Assembly (NCBI GenBank): GCA_025351525.1
Contig: JANXVV010000150.1
Coordinates: forward strand, 1 to 5,602
Length of the DNA: 5,602 nucleotides
Reading direction: 5' to 3'
Origin: Humisphaera sp.
Lineage (GTDB): Bacteria > Planctomycetota > Phycisphaerae > Tepidisphaerales > Tepidisphaeraceae
Each line of letters starts with the position of its first letter. The stretch's first letter is position 1. Both the position numbers and the translations under genes were made by a program. Shown here one piece after another: positions 5,532 to 5,602 of this stretch. The notes under the pieces are model-generated. The model worked only from the letters and a program-made list of their open reading frames with translations. It was not told the origin of the DNA and did not search any database.

Positions 5532-5602
5532 ATGAATCGAATTCACGCCGGGATCGGAGCCGTAGGAAACGACCCGGATTCCGAATGGGGCTACTCCTTG
5601 CG
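5532..5602 (+). CDS. Possible start of a further gene, cut by the window edge
   Basis: An ATG at 5532 opens a frame of 23 codons (MNRIHAGIGAVGNDPDSEWG...) that has no stop before the window ends. A gggag at 5513-5517 is about 14 bases upstream, too far for a good ribosome-binding site. The peptide is too short to recognise and the frame may be chance. The rest of 5473-5531 shows no clear terminator or gene. Confidence 0.12.
   Translation, partial: MNRIHAGIGAVGNDPDSEWGYSL

Noticed and set aside
5343..5546. Minus-strand 67-codon frame at the sulfatase 3' end
   Set aside because: Starts at GTG without a ribosome-binding site and is mostly antisense to the conserved sulfatase tail.

Overview
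The window is GC-rich bacterial DNA with five complete genes and two short non-coding borders that carry repeats. The gene content suggests a member of the Planctomycetota or a related PVC-group bacterium. The reasons are a secreted type I sulfatase with a family-typical C-terminal tail, proline/glutamine-rich small membrane proteins, weak Shine-Dalgarno sites, and a dispersed repeat whose translation reads KTPHPNPPP. This assignment is inference; no taxonomic marker in the window is decisive.

Layout: (1) Positions 1-72 hold a palindromic, terminator-like element, probably the end of an upstream gene lying outside the window. (2) Positions 73-2309 (+) are a translation-related pair, fmt (methionyl-tRNA formyltransferase) and rsmB (16S rRNA m5C967 methyltransferase). 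Their stop and start codons overlap as ATGA, the same gene order as in many bacteria. (3) Positions 2375-3608 (-) are a convergent two-gene operon of small four-helix membrane proteins of unknown function. The genes overlap by 23 nt, and the proteins look like diverged copies of each other. (4) Positions 3609-3864 are a divergent intergenic region dominated by an inverted pair of about 55-nt repeat units with G-quadruplex-type arms and covarying hairpins. (5) Positions 3865-5472 (+) encode an exported formylglycine-dependent sulfatase. (6) Positions 5473-5602 have no convincing gene; a short open frame runs off the window edge.

fmt and rsmB both serve the translation apparatus (initiator tRNA and 30S subunit). 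The membrane pair and the sulfatase show no functional link to them. The sulfatase needs a formylglycine-generating enzyme, which is not encoded here. No prophage, CRISPR array, transposase, tRNA or rRNA was seen. The most noteworthy structure is the inverted repeat pair at 3697-3858. One copy ends six bases before the likely sulfatase start codon, and translation through it gives a false N-terminal extension. I see no evidence of a wholly new multi-gene system here.
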